Shown here: positions 53,128 to 62,931 of the stretch, piece after piece
How the letters are laid out: every line of letters starts with the position of its first letter
How positions within the stretch are numbered: position 1 is the stretch's first letter
Source: Cytobacillus oceanisediminis 2691
GTDB taxonomy: Bacteria; Bacillota; Bacilli; Bacillales; Cytobacillaceae
DNA: 64,000 nt
Direction of reading: 5' to 3'
Assembly (NCBI RefSeq): GCF_007678455.1
Contig: NZ_VEEP01000008.1
Location: 159,942-223,941 of the forward strand
Notes under the pieces: generated by a model
Told to the model about the DNA's origin: nothing
The model's database searches: none
Seen by the model: only the letters and a program-made list of their open reading frames with translations
Program-made: the position numbers and the translations under genes

Positions 53128-53691
53128 ATGGCATTAATCGGTACTCAAGTTTTACCATTCACAGCAAACGCATTCCACAACGGAGAATTCATCACTGTTT
53201 CTGAAGAAAACTTCAAAGGCAAGTGGAGCGTAGTTGTATTCTACCCAGCAGACTTCACATTCGTATGCCCTACAGAGCTTGAAGACATGCAAAACGAATA
53301 TGCTACATTAAAAGAAATGGGAGCAGAAGTATATTCTGTATCAACTGATACACACTTCACTCACAAAGCATGGCACGACCACTCTGAAGCAATCAGCAAA
53401 ATCGAGTACATCATGATTGGCGATCCATCTCAAAGACTTACTCGCAACTTCGATGTATTGAATGAAGAAGATGGTCTTGCAGAGCGCGGAACTTTCATCA
53501 TCGATCCAGACGGCGTTATCCAGACTGTTGAAATCAACGCAGGCGGAATCGGCCGTGACGCTAGCCAGGTAGTTAACAAGCTGAAAGCAGCACAATATGT
53601 ACGCAACAACCCAGGCGAAGTTTGCCCTGCTAAATGGAAAGAAGGCGGCGAAACTCTTAAGCCAAGCCTTGATCTTGTAGGAAAGATTTAA
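53128..53691 (+). CDS. ahpC: Alkyl hydroperoxide reductase subunit C (peroxiredoxin)
   Basis: The 187-residue 2-Cys peroxiredoxin has the peroxidatic Cys in [17 protein letters not shown] (near residue 47) and the resolving Cys in [11 protein letters not shown] (near residue 166). It reduces hydrogen peroxide and organic peroxides and is recycled by AhpF. The start follows TAAGGAGGAAATTAATC. A 13-bp gap separates it from ahpF. Confidence 0.97.
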   Translation: MALIGTQVLPFTANAFHNGEFITVSEENFKGKWSVVVFYPADFTFVCPTELEDMQNEYATLKEMGAEVYSVSTDTHFTHKAWHDHSEAISKIEYIMIGDPSQRLTRNFDVLNEEDGLAERGTFIIDPDGVIQTVEINAGGIGRDASQVVNKLKAAQYVRNNPGEVCPAKWKEGGETLKPSLDLVGKI

Positions 53692-53704
53692 GGGGAACAC
53701 TCCC

Positions 53705-55234
53705 ATGTTATTAGATGCAGAAATTAAGGCACAATTAGCCCAATATCTTCAAATGATGGAGGGCGATGTGCTGCTTAAAGTTAGCGCAGGATCGGATGAT
53801 GTATCACGAGACATGCTGGCTTTAGTCGATGAATTGGCAACAATGTCATCCCATATTAAAGTGGAGCATGCCGAATTAAATAGAACACCTAGCTTTAGTG
53901 TCAACCGTGTCGGTGAAGACACTGGAGTGACTTTTGCGGGCATTCCTTTAGGACATGAATTCACTTCATTAGTCCTTGCCCTGCTCCAGGTCAGCGGCAG
54001 AGCGCCAAAAGTTGATCAGAAAGTCATTGACCAAATTAAAGCGATCAAGGACGAATATCGTTTTGAGACATATGTCAGCCTTAGCTGCCACAATTGCCCT
54101 GATGTAGTACAAGCCTTGAACGTGATGAGCACTTTGAATCCTGGCATTTCACATACCATGATTGATGGTGCAGCGTACAAGGAAGAAGTTGAAAGCAAGG
54201 ATATCATGGCCGTACCAACGGTATTCCTGAATGGCGAGCCATTCGGAAGCGGACGTATGTCCCTTGAGGAGATTCTTGCAAAATTGGGTTCTGGTCCAGA
54301 TGCTTCCGAATTGGCGGACAAAGATCCTTATGATGTCCTTGTTGTTGGCGGCGGACCAGCTGGTTCAAGTGCAGCCATCTATGCAGCGCGAAAAGGCATC
54401 CGTACAGGGATCGTTGCTGAGCGCTTCGGTGGCCAGGTAATGGATACTTTAGGCATCGAGAACTTCATCAGTGTCAAGCACACTGAAGGCCCTAAGCTTG
54501 TTGCCAGCCTTGAAGAGCATGTGAAAGAGTATGGCGTCGATATCATGAACCTTCAGCGTGCCACACGCCTGGAGAAAAAAGACCTTATCGAGCTGGAACT
54601 TGAAAATGGTGCAGTCCTGAAGAGTAAAACTGTCATCATTTCGACTGGTGCCCGCTGGCGCAATGTCAACGTACCAGGAGAAGCTGAATTCAAGAACAAA
54701 GGCGTTGCCTACTGCCCTCACTGTGATGGACCATTGTTCGAAGGAAAAGATGTAGCTGTCATCGGCGGAGGAAACTCTGGCGTTGAAGCAGCAATCGACC
54801 TTGCAGGTATCGTAAAGCATGTAACAGTGATCGAGTTCAATCCTGAACTCAAAGCTGATGCTGTTCTACAAGATCGCCTGCACAGCCTTCCAAACGTCAC
54901 AGTAGTGACAAACGCACAAACAAGCGAAATTACCGGAACTGACAAAGTGAACGGTATTACGTACATTGACCGTGCATCAGGCGAAGAACACCATGTTGAA
55001 TTACAAGGGGTATTCGTACAAATCGGTCTCGTACCAAACACAGAATGGCTCGGTGACACGCTTGAACGCACTCGCTTCGGTGAGATTGTCGTAGACAAGC
55101 AAGGTGCCACAGACCTGCCTGGCGTTTTCGCTGCTGGCGATTGCACGGACAGTGCATACAAACAAATCATCATTTCAATGGGATCAGGTGCAACCGCAGC
55201 ATTAGGTGCGTTTGATTACTTGATTCGTAACTAA
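53705..55234 (+). CDS. ahpF: Alkyl hydroperoxide reductase subunit F
   Basis: The 509-residue flavoprotein has an N-terminal double thioredoxin-like domain with CHNC ([14 protein letters not shown], near residue 128) and a TrxR-like domain. That domain has the FAD motif [19 protein letters not shown], the redox CPHC in [13 protein letters not shown] (near residue 340) and a second FAD motif FAAGDCTDS. It passes electrons from NADH to AhpC. A terminator hairpin begins 5 bp after the stop. Confidence 0.97.
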   Translation: MLLDAEIKAQLAQYLQMMEGDVLLKVSAGSDDVSRDMLALVDELATMSSHIKVEHAELNRTPSFSVNRVGEDTGVTFAGIPLGHEFTSLVLALLQVSGRAPKVDQKVIDQIKAIKDEYRFETYVSLSCHNCPDVVQALNVMSTLNPGISHTMIDGAAYKEEVESKDIMAVPTVFLNGEPFGSGRMSLEEILAKLGSGPDASELADKDPYDVLVVGGGPAGSSAAIYAARKGIRTGIVAERFGGQVMDTLGIENFISVKHTEGPKLVASLEEHVKEYGVDIMNLQRATRLEKKDLIELELENGAVLKSKTVIISTGARWRNVNVPGEAEFKNKGVAYCPHCDGPLFEGKDVAVIGGGNSGVEAAIDLAGIVKHVTVIEFNPELKADAVLQDRLHSLPNVTVVTNAQTSEITGTDKVNGITYIDRASGEEHHVELQGVFVQIGLVPNTEWLGDTLERTRFGEIVVDKQGATDLPGVFAAGDCTDSAYKQIIISMGSGATAALGAFDYLIRN

Positions 55235-55238
55235 TAGG

Positions 55239-55283
55239 AAGCCGCTTTACTGCCTGGATTGATGGCAGTGGAGCGGTTTTTTT
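55239..55283 (+). terminator. Terminator of ahpCF
   Basis: AAGCCGCTTTACTGCC pairs with GGCAGTGGAGCGGTTT including G-T pairs, 9-nt loop, followed by TTTT. Confidence 0.85.
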
Positions 55284-55290
55284 GTGGGCT

Positions 55291-56233
55291 GACAGGTTTT
55301 CTTGACAGCTTTACGCTCGCCACCCGCAAACCTGTCTAAATACCGAGGGTTTCTTGACAACTTTACGCTCGCCACCTGCAAACCTGTCTAAATAACGAGG
55401 GTTTCTTGACAACTTTACGCTCTTCACCCACAAACCTGTCAAAATAACGACCGTTTCTTGACAGCTTTACTCTCTTCACCCACAAACCTGTCAAAATAAC
55501 GACGCTTTCTTGACAACTTTACTCTCTACACCTGCAAACCTGTCAAAATAACGAGGGTTTCTTGACAACTTTACGATCTTCACCCGCAAACCTGTCAAAA
55601 TAACGAGGGTTTCTTGACAACTTTACGATCTTCACCCGCAAACCTGTCAAAATAACGACGCTTTCTTGACAACTATCCGCTCATCACCCGCAAACCTGTC
55701 AAAATAACGAGGGTTTCTTGACAACTTTACTCTCTACACCTGCAAACCTGTCAAAATAACGAGGGTTTCTTGACAACTTTACTCTCTTCACCCGCAAACC
55801 TGGCAAAATAACGAGGGTTTCTTGACAACTTTACGCTCGCCACCCGCAAACCTGTCAAAATAACGACGGATTCTTGACAGCTTTCCGCTCATCAACTGCA
55901 AACCTGTCAAAATAACGAGGGTTTCTTGACAACTTTACGATCTTCACCCGCAAACCTGTCAAAATAACGACCGTTTCTTGACAGCTTTCCGCTCATCAAC
56001 TGCAAACCTGTCAAAATAACGAGGGTTTCTTGACAACTTTACTCTCTTCACCCGCAAACCTGTCAAAATAACGACCGTTTCTTGACAGCTTTACTCTCTT
56101 CACCCGCAAACCTGTCAAGATAACGACGGATTCTTGACAGCTTTCCGCTCATCAACTGCAAACCTGTCAAGATAACGACGCTTTCTTGACAACTTTCCGC
56201 CCATCACCCACAAACCTGTCAAAATAACGAACG
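55291..56233. repeat. 52-bp tandem array 3 (18 units)
   Basis: TTCTTGACA(A/G)CT cores start (GACA) at 55304, 55356, 55408 and every 52 bp to 56188, eighteen units without a slip. Each unit has CCTGTCAAAATAACGA, an ACGAGGGTTTC-type centre and TTGACA; TGTC and GACA starts are 23 bp apart. TGTCAA and TTGACA form a 6-bp stem. The linker TTTACGCTCTTCACCCGCAAA is variable in three short places, and variants such as TCATCAACTGCAAA recur in the order of neighbouring units, as expected for block duplication. It lies between converging ahpF and mqo. Confidence 0.96.
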
Positions 56234-56290
56234 CATATCCCAATTATCCCCCCTCCCAGGCAAATGCCTGATTAATTTCTAACCAACAAA

Positions 56291-56324
56291 AAAACCTCCA
56301 ATCCCACCCTGGATTGAAGGTTTT
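56291..56324 (-). terminator. Terminator of mqo
   Basis: AAAACCT-CAATCC pairs with GGATTG-AGGTTTT with one bulge on each side, 24 bp past the mqo stop, read on the minus strand. Confidence 0.87.
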
Positions 56325-56348
56325 GATTTATTATCCATTTAAAATAAA

Positions 56349-57848
56349 TCAGCTGTAAACTCGCTCTTTATCGCTCAATCCCAGCGTTTGTGCTGTGGAT
56401 TCATGGATTTCATGGAATAGTTCGGGATTGGCCGCTAAAGATACTCCATACGAAGGGACCATTTCCTTAATTTTATCTTTCCATTCGAACATTTTTTCTG
56501 GGAAGCATTTTTCCAGCACTTCAAGCATGACGTTTACAGCAGTTGATGCACCAGGGGATGCTCCCAGTAATGCAGCAACAGAGCCATCCGAAGCACTTAC
56601 GACCTCTGTGCCGAATTGTAGTGTGCCTTTGCCGGAATCTGTGTCTTTGATGACTTGTACACGTTGTCCCGCGACTACGACTCCCCAGTCCTCGTTCTTG
56701 GCGTTCGGAATGAATTCGCGCAGTTCTTCCATGCGCTTTTCATGGGAAAGCATCACTTGTTCAATCAGGTATTTCGTCAAAGCCATCTCCTTCATTCCTG
56801 CAGCAAGCATAGTCATGACGTTATTCGGTTTTACAGAAGCAATCAAATCCAAATTAGATCCTGTCTTCAGGAATTTAGGCGAGAAGCCTGCAAAAGGTCC
56901 AAACAGCAAGGACTTTTTGTTATCGATGAATCTTGTGTCCAGGTGCGGCACAGACATCGGTGGTGCTCCCACCTTCGCTTTTCCATAAACTTTTGCGTGG
57001 TGTCGCTCGACAACTTCAGGGTTGTTGCAAACCAAGAATAAGCCGCTCACAGGGAATCCGCCAATCTGCTTTGATTCAGGAATGCCTGTTTTTTGCAGCA
57101 ATGGCAGGCTTCCTCCACCGCCTCCGATGAAGACGAACTTGGTTTTATGGAGTTCCTCTTTGCCGCTATCAAGGTTTTTCACCTTGACTTCCCATGTCCC
57201 ATCGCTGGCACGTTTGATATCTTTCACACTATGCTTATAGTTAATCTCAACATTCTTGCTCTCCAAATGCTCAAATAACATCCGCGTCAAGGCGCCAAAG
57301 TTAACATCTGTTCCCGAGTCAATTTTGGTTGCTGCAATCGGGTCATTAGATGTGCGGCCCTCCATGACTAAAGGAATCCACTCCTTGAGCTTCTCTGGGT
57401 CCTCTGAGTACTCCATTCCCTCAAACATCGGAATAGCTGAAAGCGCTTTAAATCGTTTTTTCAAGAAGGTAACATTTTTCTCGCCTTCTACCAGGCTCAT
57501 ATGTGGCAGCGGCCTAATGAAATCCTGGGGATTGCGAATTAAATTGCTCTTTACAAGATAAGACCAAAATTGTCTTGTAAGCTGAAATTGTTCATTTACA
57601 TTGATGGCCTTAGTTATATCGATCGATCCATCAGGTTTTTCAGGTGTATAGTTCAACTCACAAAGGGCTGCATGTCCAGTACCCGCGTTATTCCACTCAT
57701 TGGAGCTCTCTTCACCTGCTGAAGGAAGTTTTTCGAAAACTTTGATTTCCCACTCTGGTGCTAACTCTTTCAGTAATGACCCCAACGTCGCACTCATGAC
57801 TCCGGCACCAATTAAGATAACGTCTGTAGCTTTCTGTACGTTGCTCAT
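56349..57848 (-). CDS. mqo: Malate:quinone oxidoreductase
   Basis: The 499-residue FAD protein oxidises malate to oxaloacetate and reduces quinone at the membrane. It has the N-terminal FAD motif [34 protein letters not shown] (substrate-site region) and the C-terminal [19 protein letters not shown]. It is of the Mqo family and not the NAD-dependent malate dehydrogenase. ATG 57848 follows AAGGAAGGATAAA; the longer frame has no ribosome binding site. Single-gene unit with its own terminator. Confidence 0.95.
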   Translation of the reverse strand: MSNVQKATDVILIGAGVMSATLGSLLKELAPEWEIKVFEKLPSAGEESSNEWNNAGTGHAALCELNYTPEKPDGSIDITKAINVNEQFQLTRQFWSYLVKSNLIRNPQDFIRPLPHMSLVEGEKNVTFLKKRFKALSAIPMFEGMEYSEDPEKLKEWIPLVMEGRTSNDPIAATKIDSGTDVNFGALTRMLFEHLESKNVEINYKHSVKDIKRASDGTWEVKVKNLDSGKEELHKTKFVFIGGGGGSLPLLQKTGIPESKQIGGFPVSGLFLVCNNPEVVERHHAKVYGKAKVGAPPMSVPHLDTRFIDNKKSLLFGPFAGFSPKFLKTGSNLDLIASVKPNNVMTMLAAGMKEMALTKYLIEQVMLSHEKRMEELREFIPNAKNEDWGVVVAGQRVQVIKDTDSGKGTLQFGTEVVSASDGSVAALLGASPGASTAVNVMLEVLEKCFPEKMFEWKDKIKEMVPSYGVSLAANPELFHEIHESTAQTLGLSDKERVYS

Positions 57849-58266
57849 TTTATCCTTCCTTGTCCCATATATTTGAGTAGGCGCGTCGGATTGGGACACA
57901 CCTTCTGCCTTTGTTAAAACCGTAACATAATCTATTATAATGATTTGAGGATTAAAATTTCTACTATTTACTGATAATTATAAACTATTTTGCCACTGTA
58001 AAAAAGTGTGAAGTCTTCCCAACGGTTTTATTGGCCGCCAAAGCCCGATAAATCCCCGTTTACACAAAGGGAATTTTAAGAGCCTATATTGAAATAACAG
58101 AACTATAGTTAGAGCTCCAAAAAGCATAAGGGTATAGATTACAGCGATTACTTGGTCAGGAAAAAACATTTTGGTTTTATACAAAGAAAAGGCCGAACTT
58201 ATATAAAATAGTTCAGCTAGTTTAATTTATCCTGTTTGAAAACAGAAATCGTAAAATTGAATTGGT
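57849..58266. other. Intergenic region with no supported gene
   Basis: This gap holds the mqo promoter and an open frame of 68 codons (57978-58184, minus) with one hydrophobic segment. The frame starts with TTG, or with an internal ATG at 58169, and neither has a ribosome binding site. I do not call it a gene. Otherwise A/T-rich without clear structure. Confidence 0.4.
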
Positions 58267-58416
58267 TTATAACAACAGGTTTATGTATTCCATTATCTGC
58301 TCCCACTGCCCTTCCGTGAATTTCCCAGGGGATTGTCCGATTATATTAAAAGGACGGATTCGTAAGAGAACCGGCCTTTCTGCTAGAGGTTGTAGTTGGA
58401 TTAACTCCTCGTTCAT
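58267..58416 (-). CDS. Unrecognised 49-residue protein, coupled to the upstream membrane protein
   Basis: The ATG at 58416 overlaps the stop of the upstream gene as ATGA, with AGGGATAA just before it in the upstream coding sequence. The peptide has 49 residues, begins MNEELIQLQPLAERPVLLRI and has no membrane segment or signal. The middle contains FNIIGQSPGKFTEGQWEQIM. I do not recognise it. Coupled translation and a regular coding pattern suggest it is real. It could be a small partner of the membrane protein upstream. Confidence 0.55.
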   Translation of the reverse strand: MNEELIQLQPLAERPVLLRIRPFNIIGQSPGKFTEGQWEQIMEYINLLL

Positions 58417-58985
58417 TTATCCCTGAATTTCAGCATAAACTTTGTAAACCAATAAGCAGTGTACGCAATAGCGATGTCTATAAGAAAAATATAAAATTGA
58501 TGCATGCCTCTCTCGATTTTCACCAAACCCATATACTTTTCGAAAGAAGCAAAGACAAATGCAAAAACAGCGCTTAGCAACGCGGAATAAACATAAAAAT
58601 TCTTATGATGATTCGTACAATATTGATATACAAGCAAAAAACCCACTGGCAATGCAGAGGCTGTCATACTAAGAGCTGGAGGGAACCAGGGCGAGAGAAA
58701 GTATGTATGAATAAAATGACTGTAATTTGCAAGGACCTGTTCGACGTATGTCCATAGGATATGAACCGTATAACCAAAGAAAAAAATCTCAAATAATCTT
58801 TTTCGATCGAGTAAAAAATACAATAAGATCAATGGCAGCAGCAAAAAAGCCAAAACCATCCAGAACTGCCAGTTCCCCATATCGGAGTATTGATGCCAAT
58901 ATGAGGAGATTAACTTTGTCATCTCATCATTTTTTTCAGTTATTTGCTTCCAATAATCCTGGTAACTCAATGAAATAACCCCCAA
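58413..58985 (-). CDS. CBO0543-like membrane protein
   Basis: The 190-residue protein has a soluble N-terminal part of about 37 residues (SYQDYWKQITEKNDEMTKLI) and then five membrane helices. FGYTVHILWTYVEQVL and FYIFLIDIAIAYTAYWFTK are typical of CBO0543-family proteins of Bacillus and Clostridium. The function is unknown; many genomes of spore-formers contain several. It ends with an ATGA overlap to a small downstream gene. Confidence 0.75.
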   Translation of the reverse strand: MGVISLSYQDYWKQITEKNDEMTKLISSYWHQYSDMGNWQFWMVLAFLLLPLILLYFLLDRKRLFEIFFFGYTVHILWTYVEQVLANYSHFIHTYFLSPWFPPALSMTASALPVGFLLVYQYCTNHHKNFYVYSALLSAVFAFVFASFEKYMGLVKIERGMHQFYIFLIDIAIAYTAYWFTKFMLKFRDK

Positions 58986-59160
58986 ATCATACAGGCAATA
59001 GTCCTCTTTTAGTAAGTTTCCGCTAAAGATGGAGGTTATATACCAAGCGCTGACATAATTCGACGTAATCTAACGGACCCGGCAGGTATGATGATTATAA
59101 AAGCAATTGTCTCCATATAGCCTACTCCTTCTTCGCCTTAAAAATGGCAAAAAAAGTTAA

Positions 59161-59184
59161 AGATACTGTTTTGACACAGTATCT
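59161..59184 (-). terminator. Terminator of the prolyl-hydroxylase-like gene
   Basis: AGATACTGT pairs with ACAGTATCT around a 6-nt loop and is followed on the minus strand by TTAACTTTTTTT. Confidence 0.88.
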
Positions 59185-59200
59185 CTTCTATAGTTTATAT

Positions 59201-59806
59201 TCAATACTGTGGTTTTTCTCGAAACCATAGGGTCGCAATCCATTTCTCTCCAGCTATTAAAGGACGGGATCCATGCTTTGAGAGTAAATGGACTTGATTT
59301 GTTTCTTTACTAAAATTTTCAAAAACCAATAAGTTTCCCTGGATTGGGGTAATATCGAGAGAAAGAGCAGGAAAGAACGTTTCTCCTCCAGCATCCACAC
59401 TATTTAAGTAAAGAAGTGCTGTATAGGTTCGTTGCCCACCTTTAAGTAAGTACTCTCTCCCAAGTTTGCCAGAGGATTTAAAAGTATCCAAATGCGTATT
59501 GAACTTACCACCAGGTTGATATCTGACAATTTGCAGCTTCTCCGCATAATTAAGTGGCTGCCCTACAATGGAAGCAATCCGCTCAGATATGTGCAGAACA
59601 TTTTCGTTGATATTGTGATGTAACCAGGCATGTTCTGACTTCCGTGCACTTGAAAATGACTTTTTCGAGTCTCCGACAACAGCTGACGGTTTTAGTTTTC
59701 CTTTGGCTAAATCTATCAGTTCTTTACATTCTTCCTCGTTTACCACATTTTCATAATAAGCTATAAAGGGGCTTTTATCATGGTACATAATAGTCGGCTC
59801 CTTCAT
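59201..59806 (-). CDS. 2OG-Fe(II) oxygenase, prolyl-4-hydroxylase type
   Basis: The 201-residue enzyme has the iron-binding motif HxD in KFNTHLDTFKS (near residue 110) and the distal His with the 2-oxoglutarate-binding residue in SKHGSRPLIAGEKWIATLWF (near residue 185). It is the bacterial prolyl-4-hydroxylase type seen in B. anthracis. The natural target in Bacillus is not clear; EF-Tu or collagen-like proteins are suggested for relatives. ATG 59806 follows GGAGGTGAATTTA; the ATG 15 bp upstream lies before that site. Confidence 0.88.
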   Translation of the reverse strand: MKEPTIMYHDKSPFIAYYENVVNEEECKELIDLAKGKLKPSAVVGDSKKSFSSARKSEHAWLHHNINENVLHISERIASIVGQPLNYAEKLQIVRYQPGGKFNTHLDTFKSSGKLGREYLLKGGQRTYTALLYLNSVDAGGETFFPALSLDITPIQGNLLVFENFSKETNQVHLLSKHGSRPLIAGEKWIATLWFREKPQY

Positions 59807-59976
59807 TAAATTCACCTCCATTGTAATTAATCTATTCTTTAAATTATGTAGTGGAAGTGTTTAATGTGAATAACTTAATGAACCATCCCTATAACTCAAT
59901 AAAAAGAGAGCAGTACAATTACTACTCTCTTGTCCAGTAACGATATTCATACCCACATTGCTGACCGAATCAATAT

Positions 59977-60825
59977 CTAATATCCATTTACAAAGTCGGT
60001 GATTGTTTCTATTTCATCTTCTGTAAGTTCCCTTTTCACATGCTTTTCGTATTCTTCAATGATTTTTTGCTGATCACCAAGGCAATTATCTGTATATTGG
60101 GCAATGGTTCTTAGCTTAGCTGCTTCCTTATTAAATTCATCTTTCGAAATCGCCCTTTGATGTGAAAGTATATATGTTTCTGCATCAAAAGCTTCTAATT
60201 CATTCAACAGCCGCAGCGTTTCATTGATTGTGTAGTTTTGTTTTTCGGAAAAAATATCTGGATAAATACAATCACCAAGAAAGAGAATTTTTTCTTCTTT
60301 AACATACACGATCACAGAATCTGAAGCGTGATCTCCTCCAACGTGCTGCACGACGCAAGTTACACCGCCAAGGTCGATTTCAACGCGTTTTTCAAACGTT
60401 AAATCCGGCAAGACAATGGTGATATCCCTGTGATCTGGGAATTCCTCCTTGATTGCTTTCGCACAAAATTCAATTTCCGATCCTTCCCTAACTCGTGCAT
60501 CTAATGCTTCATCTGACCATGAAAGCGGGATTAGCTTCTCCATTTCTTGTTTCGTTTCTTTGGAAGCAATAGAAACTATTTTAGGGAATGCTGAAAGCCC
60601 AAAAATATGATCCCAATGCCAGTGAGTAAGAACGACCATATCAGGATCAGGGATTCCCCTTTTTAAAAGTTCTTCCAGAAAATAATTTGCATGGTCCTCC
60701 GAGTTGCCTGCATCAATCATTAAGGTCTTTTTCTTGCCCACAACCATCCCTAAAATTGGCCGGTCGGTCAGCGAAACTGGAGTGATATACCAAAAACTAT
60801 TGCCTATCTTGTTTATTGAATGCAT
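59977..60825 (-). CDS. Metallo-beta-lactamase-fold hydrolase
   Basis: The 282-residue protein has the MBL metal motif HWHWDHIFG near residue 62, with further ligand His in QHVGGDHASDS and LSHQRAISKD, and Asp in FLGDCIYPD. It is a two-metal MBL hydrolase without a signal peptide, so a true beta-lactamase is unlikely. Substrate unknown. A long helical C-terminal tail (about 225-282) is present. Single gene with an upstream intergenic promoter region. Confidence 0.86.
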   Translation of the reverse strand: MHSINKIGNSFWYITPVSLTDRPILGMVVGKKKTLMIDAGNSEDHANYFLEELLKRGIPDPDMVVLTHWHWDHIFGLSAFPKIVSIASKETKQEMEKLIPLSWSDEALDARVREGSEIEFCAKAIKEEFPDHRDITIVLPDLTFEKRVEIDLGGVTCVVQHVGGDHASDSVIVYVKEEKILFLGDCIYPDIFSEKQNYTINETLRLLNELEAFDAETYILSHQRAISKDEFNKEAAKLRTIAQYTDNCLGDQQKIIEEYEKHVKRELTEDEIETITDFVNGY

Positions 60826-61050
60826 ATAGGATTCCTACCTTCTTTATTTTATATTTAGTGAATTTTCCCTAGCCCATTTGTGACATTCAGCAACTACACT
60901 TTTTTTAAAAATAAAACTCCAATCCTTTATGGTATAGTTCACTGCAAACTACTACATGAGGTTATATAATTTAAAACTCATCCCATTTTCTATAATACAT
61001 AAATGTTAAGCAAATACTAAATGCAACTTGTTTTTCATGGAGTGATTTGA

Positions 61051-61674
61051 ATGTCACATAAAATGAATAGTTCTTCGATTCATTTTTTCTTGTTATTGGT
61101 TGTTTTACTTGTACTTATTTGGTCCCTGATTAAACCGGAAGAAGGATATATGGTTTTGTTGGTGGAGGTTTTACCTTCAATATTGGCAATACTGTTTTTA
61201 GTATTAACATATAATCTGTTTCGCCTCACCACTGTTTCCTATGTCATCATTACCTTTCTTGTCATTTTGACGTTTGTAGGGGGGCATTATTCTTATTCAA
61301 AAGTTCCACTCTTTACATGGATCAAAGATTATTTTGATTTACAGAGAAACCACTACGATCGGTTTGGTCATTTTCTTAAGGGGTCTATTGTGATAGTGAT
61401 AATAGAGATATTATTAAGGAAAACGGCTTTATCGAAAAGTAAAACCACAAATTTTATTGCTTTATGTATAACCCTAGCAATCGGGGCTTTCTACGAAATC
61501 ATTGAGTGGGCAAGTGCAAAAATAGGGAAAGAAGGGAAAGTCACAAAAGATTTTTTAGGGATGCAGGGAGACATATGGGATGCCCAGTGGGATATGGCAC
61601 TTTTACTTGTAGGTTCCATTCTTTCGCTATTTATTATAAAAATCCTTTATAAAGAATTAGAAAGATCCAGATAA
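61051..61674 (+). CDS. DUF2238 (YjdF-type) membrane protein
   Basis: The 207-residue protein has six membrane helices. Family features are RNHYDRFGHFLKG, GAFYEIIEWASAKIG and LGMQGDIWDAQWDMALLL, with Asp, Glu and His placed near membrane borders. DUF2238 function is unknown. The start is ATG 61051, preceded by TGGAGTGATTTGA. No terminator hairpin is obvious after it; a debris region follows. Confidence 0.85.
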   Translation: MSHKMNSSSIHFFLLLVVLLVLIWSLIKPEEGYMVLLVEVLPSILAILFLVLTYNLFRLTTVSYVIITFLVILTFVGGHYSYSKVPLFTWIKDYFDLQRNHYDRFGHFLKGSIVIVIIEILLRKTALSKSKTTNFIALCITLAIGAFYEIIEWASAKIGKEGKVTKDFLGMQGDIWDAQWDMALLLVGSILSLFIIKILYKELERSR

Positions 61675-62058
61675 TGGGTTGATATCTATTTAAAATAACC
61701 CAGGTACAACATTTGAGCAACAAGATAGATGGCCAAATAAACCGAGTTATTATTCATAACTTGGCTTTTTGGGCATTGTTACTATTTTATACATCTAGAC
61801 CTCAACTACTTATGGTAAGGTTCACCCTAACATGGCTAAAGGCGGTTTTTATACAGCACTTCAAGATAAAACCAACGAAGCTTCAGCTTCATTTGCAGCT
61901 AGCTAGTCTTCATATGCGCGTTATCTAAAGCATTGTCGTAGGCTAATGGATTTTCAACTTGAACACTAATCAGTATATGCACAGGGCCTGGAACAATGGT
62001 TTTATAAATGAAATCATTTAAAATGGATATAATAGGTCAAGGAAGGTGTATTCAAATT
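61675..62058. other. Gap with broken coding debris upstream of the CDF gene
   Basis: A frame ending at 61906 reads KVHPNMAKGGFYTALQDKTN and a few more residues before a stop, without a start. A nearby frame gives LKHCRRLMDFQLEH, stop, SVYAQGLEQWFYK, stop (about 61927-62007). These look like pieces of one or two decayed genes that I cannot identify. No promoter or terminator is clear. Confidence 0.4.
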
Positions 62059-62931
62059 ATGGAGCATTATAATAATCATGGGCAACAACAAAGCGAAAAT
62101 AACAATCGAAAAGTAATCATGTGGACGTTTTTACTTATTACATCATTTATGATTGTTGAAGTTATTGGCGGGTTTATGACAAATAGCCTGGCACTTTTAT
62201 CAGATGCAGGGCATATGCTGAGTGATTCTGCGGCATTAGGGCTTAGCTATGCAGCACTTATTATTGGTCAACGTGCTGTATCAGGGCAAAAAACATTTGG
62301 ATACCGACGCTTTGAAATATTTGCAGCATTTATAAACGGTTTAACGTTAATTGCAATTTCTATCTATATTTTTTTTGAAGCTGTAAAACGTTTTTCAGCA
62401 CCTCCAACTGTTGCGAGTACAGGCATGCTAATAGTAGCTGTTCTCGGTCTAGTGGTAAATATTGCGGCGGCATTTATTTTAAATCAAGGCGATAATGAAA
62501 ATTTAAATGTAAAGAGTGCATTTTTACATGTTATTGGTGATATTCTTGGCTCTGTTGGCGCGATTACAGCTGCATTACTTATTTTATTTTTCCAATGGAA
62601 TCTAGCCGATCCAATTGCTAGTATCATTGTGGCTATTTTAATTATTATTAGTGGATATCGCGTAACGCGCGACTCTATTCATATTTTAATGGAAGGTGCT
62701 CCAGAAGATTTAAATAAAGACAAAATTGAAGAAAAATTATTATCTATAAAAGAAGTAATAAGAGTAACGGACCTTCATATTTGGTCTATTACATCTGATT
62801 TTCCATCATTAACATGTCACGTAAGCGTAGGACAAGATGTAGATGAACAGGTCGTATTGCGTAAAATTCAAACATTACTTCATGATGAATTTAACGTGCA
62901 TCATATGACAATTCAAATTGAAAAGTGGTAG
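62059..62931 (+). CDS. czcD: CDF-family metal cation efflux protein (CzcD-like)
   Basis: The 290-residue transporter has six membrane helices with the metal-site motif LLSDAGHMLSDSAALG in helix 2 (HxxxD), a second in AFLHVIGDILGSVG (HxxxD of helix 5), and a C-terminal cytoplasmic domain (about 210-290). It exports Zn2+/Co2+/Cd2+. ATG 62059 follows GGAAGGTG at 10 bp; an upstream ATG at 62008 has no ribosome binding site. The codon use is visibly more A/T-rich than that of neighbouring genes, and it is flanked by gene debris, which suggests acquisition from another Bacillus or Lysinibacillus-like source. Confidence 0.9.
   Translation: MEHYNNHGQQQSENNNRKVIMWTFLLITSFMIVEVIGGFMTNSLALLSDAGHMLSDSAALGLSYAALIIGQRAVSGQKTFGYRRFEIFAAFINGLTLIAISIYIFFEAVKRFSAPPTVASTGMLIVAVLGLVVNIAAAFILNQGDNENLNVKSAFLHVIGDILGSVGAITAALLILFFQWNLADPIASIIVAILIIISGYRVTRDSIHILMEGAPEDLNKDKIEEKLLSIKEVIRVTDLHIWSITSDFPSLTCHVSVGQDVDEQVVLRKIQTLLHDEFNVHHMTIQIEKW

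Noticed and set aside
55291-56233. CRISPR array
   Set aside because: Regular 52-bp spacing resembles one at first, but the whole unit is repeated with scattered substitutions and there are no unique spacers of constant length. No cas gene is nearby. The same reasoning applies to the three other 52-bp arrays.
57978-58184. 68-codon frame with one hydrophobic segment
   Set aside because: Start codon TTG or internal ATG without a ribosome binding site, and no family resemblance.
61713-61928. 71-codon frame between DUF2238 and CDF genes
   Set aside because: No ribosome binding site, and a neighbouring frame gives better protein-like sequence that is itself broken. Treated as debris.
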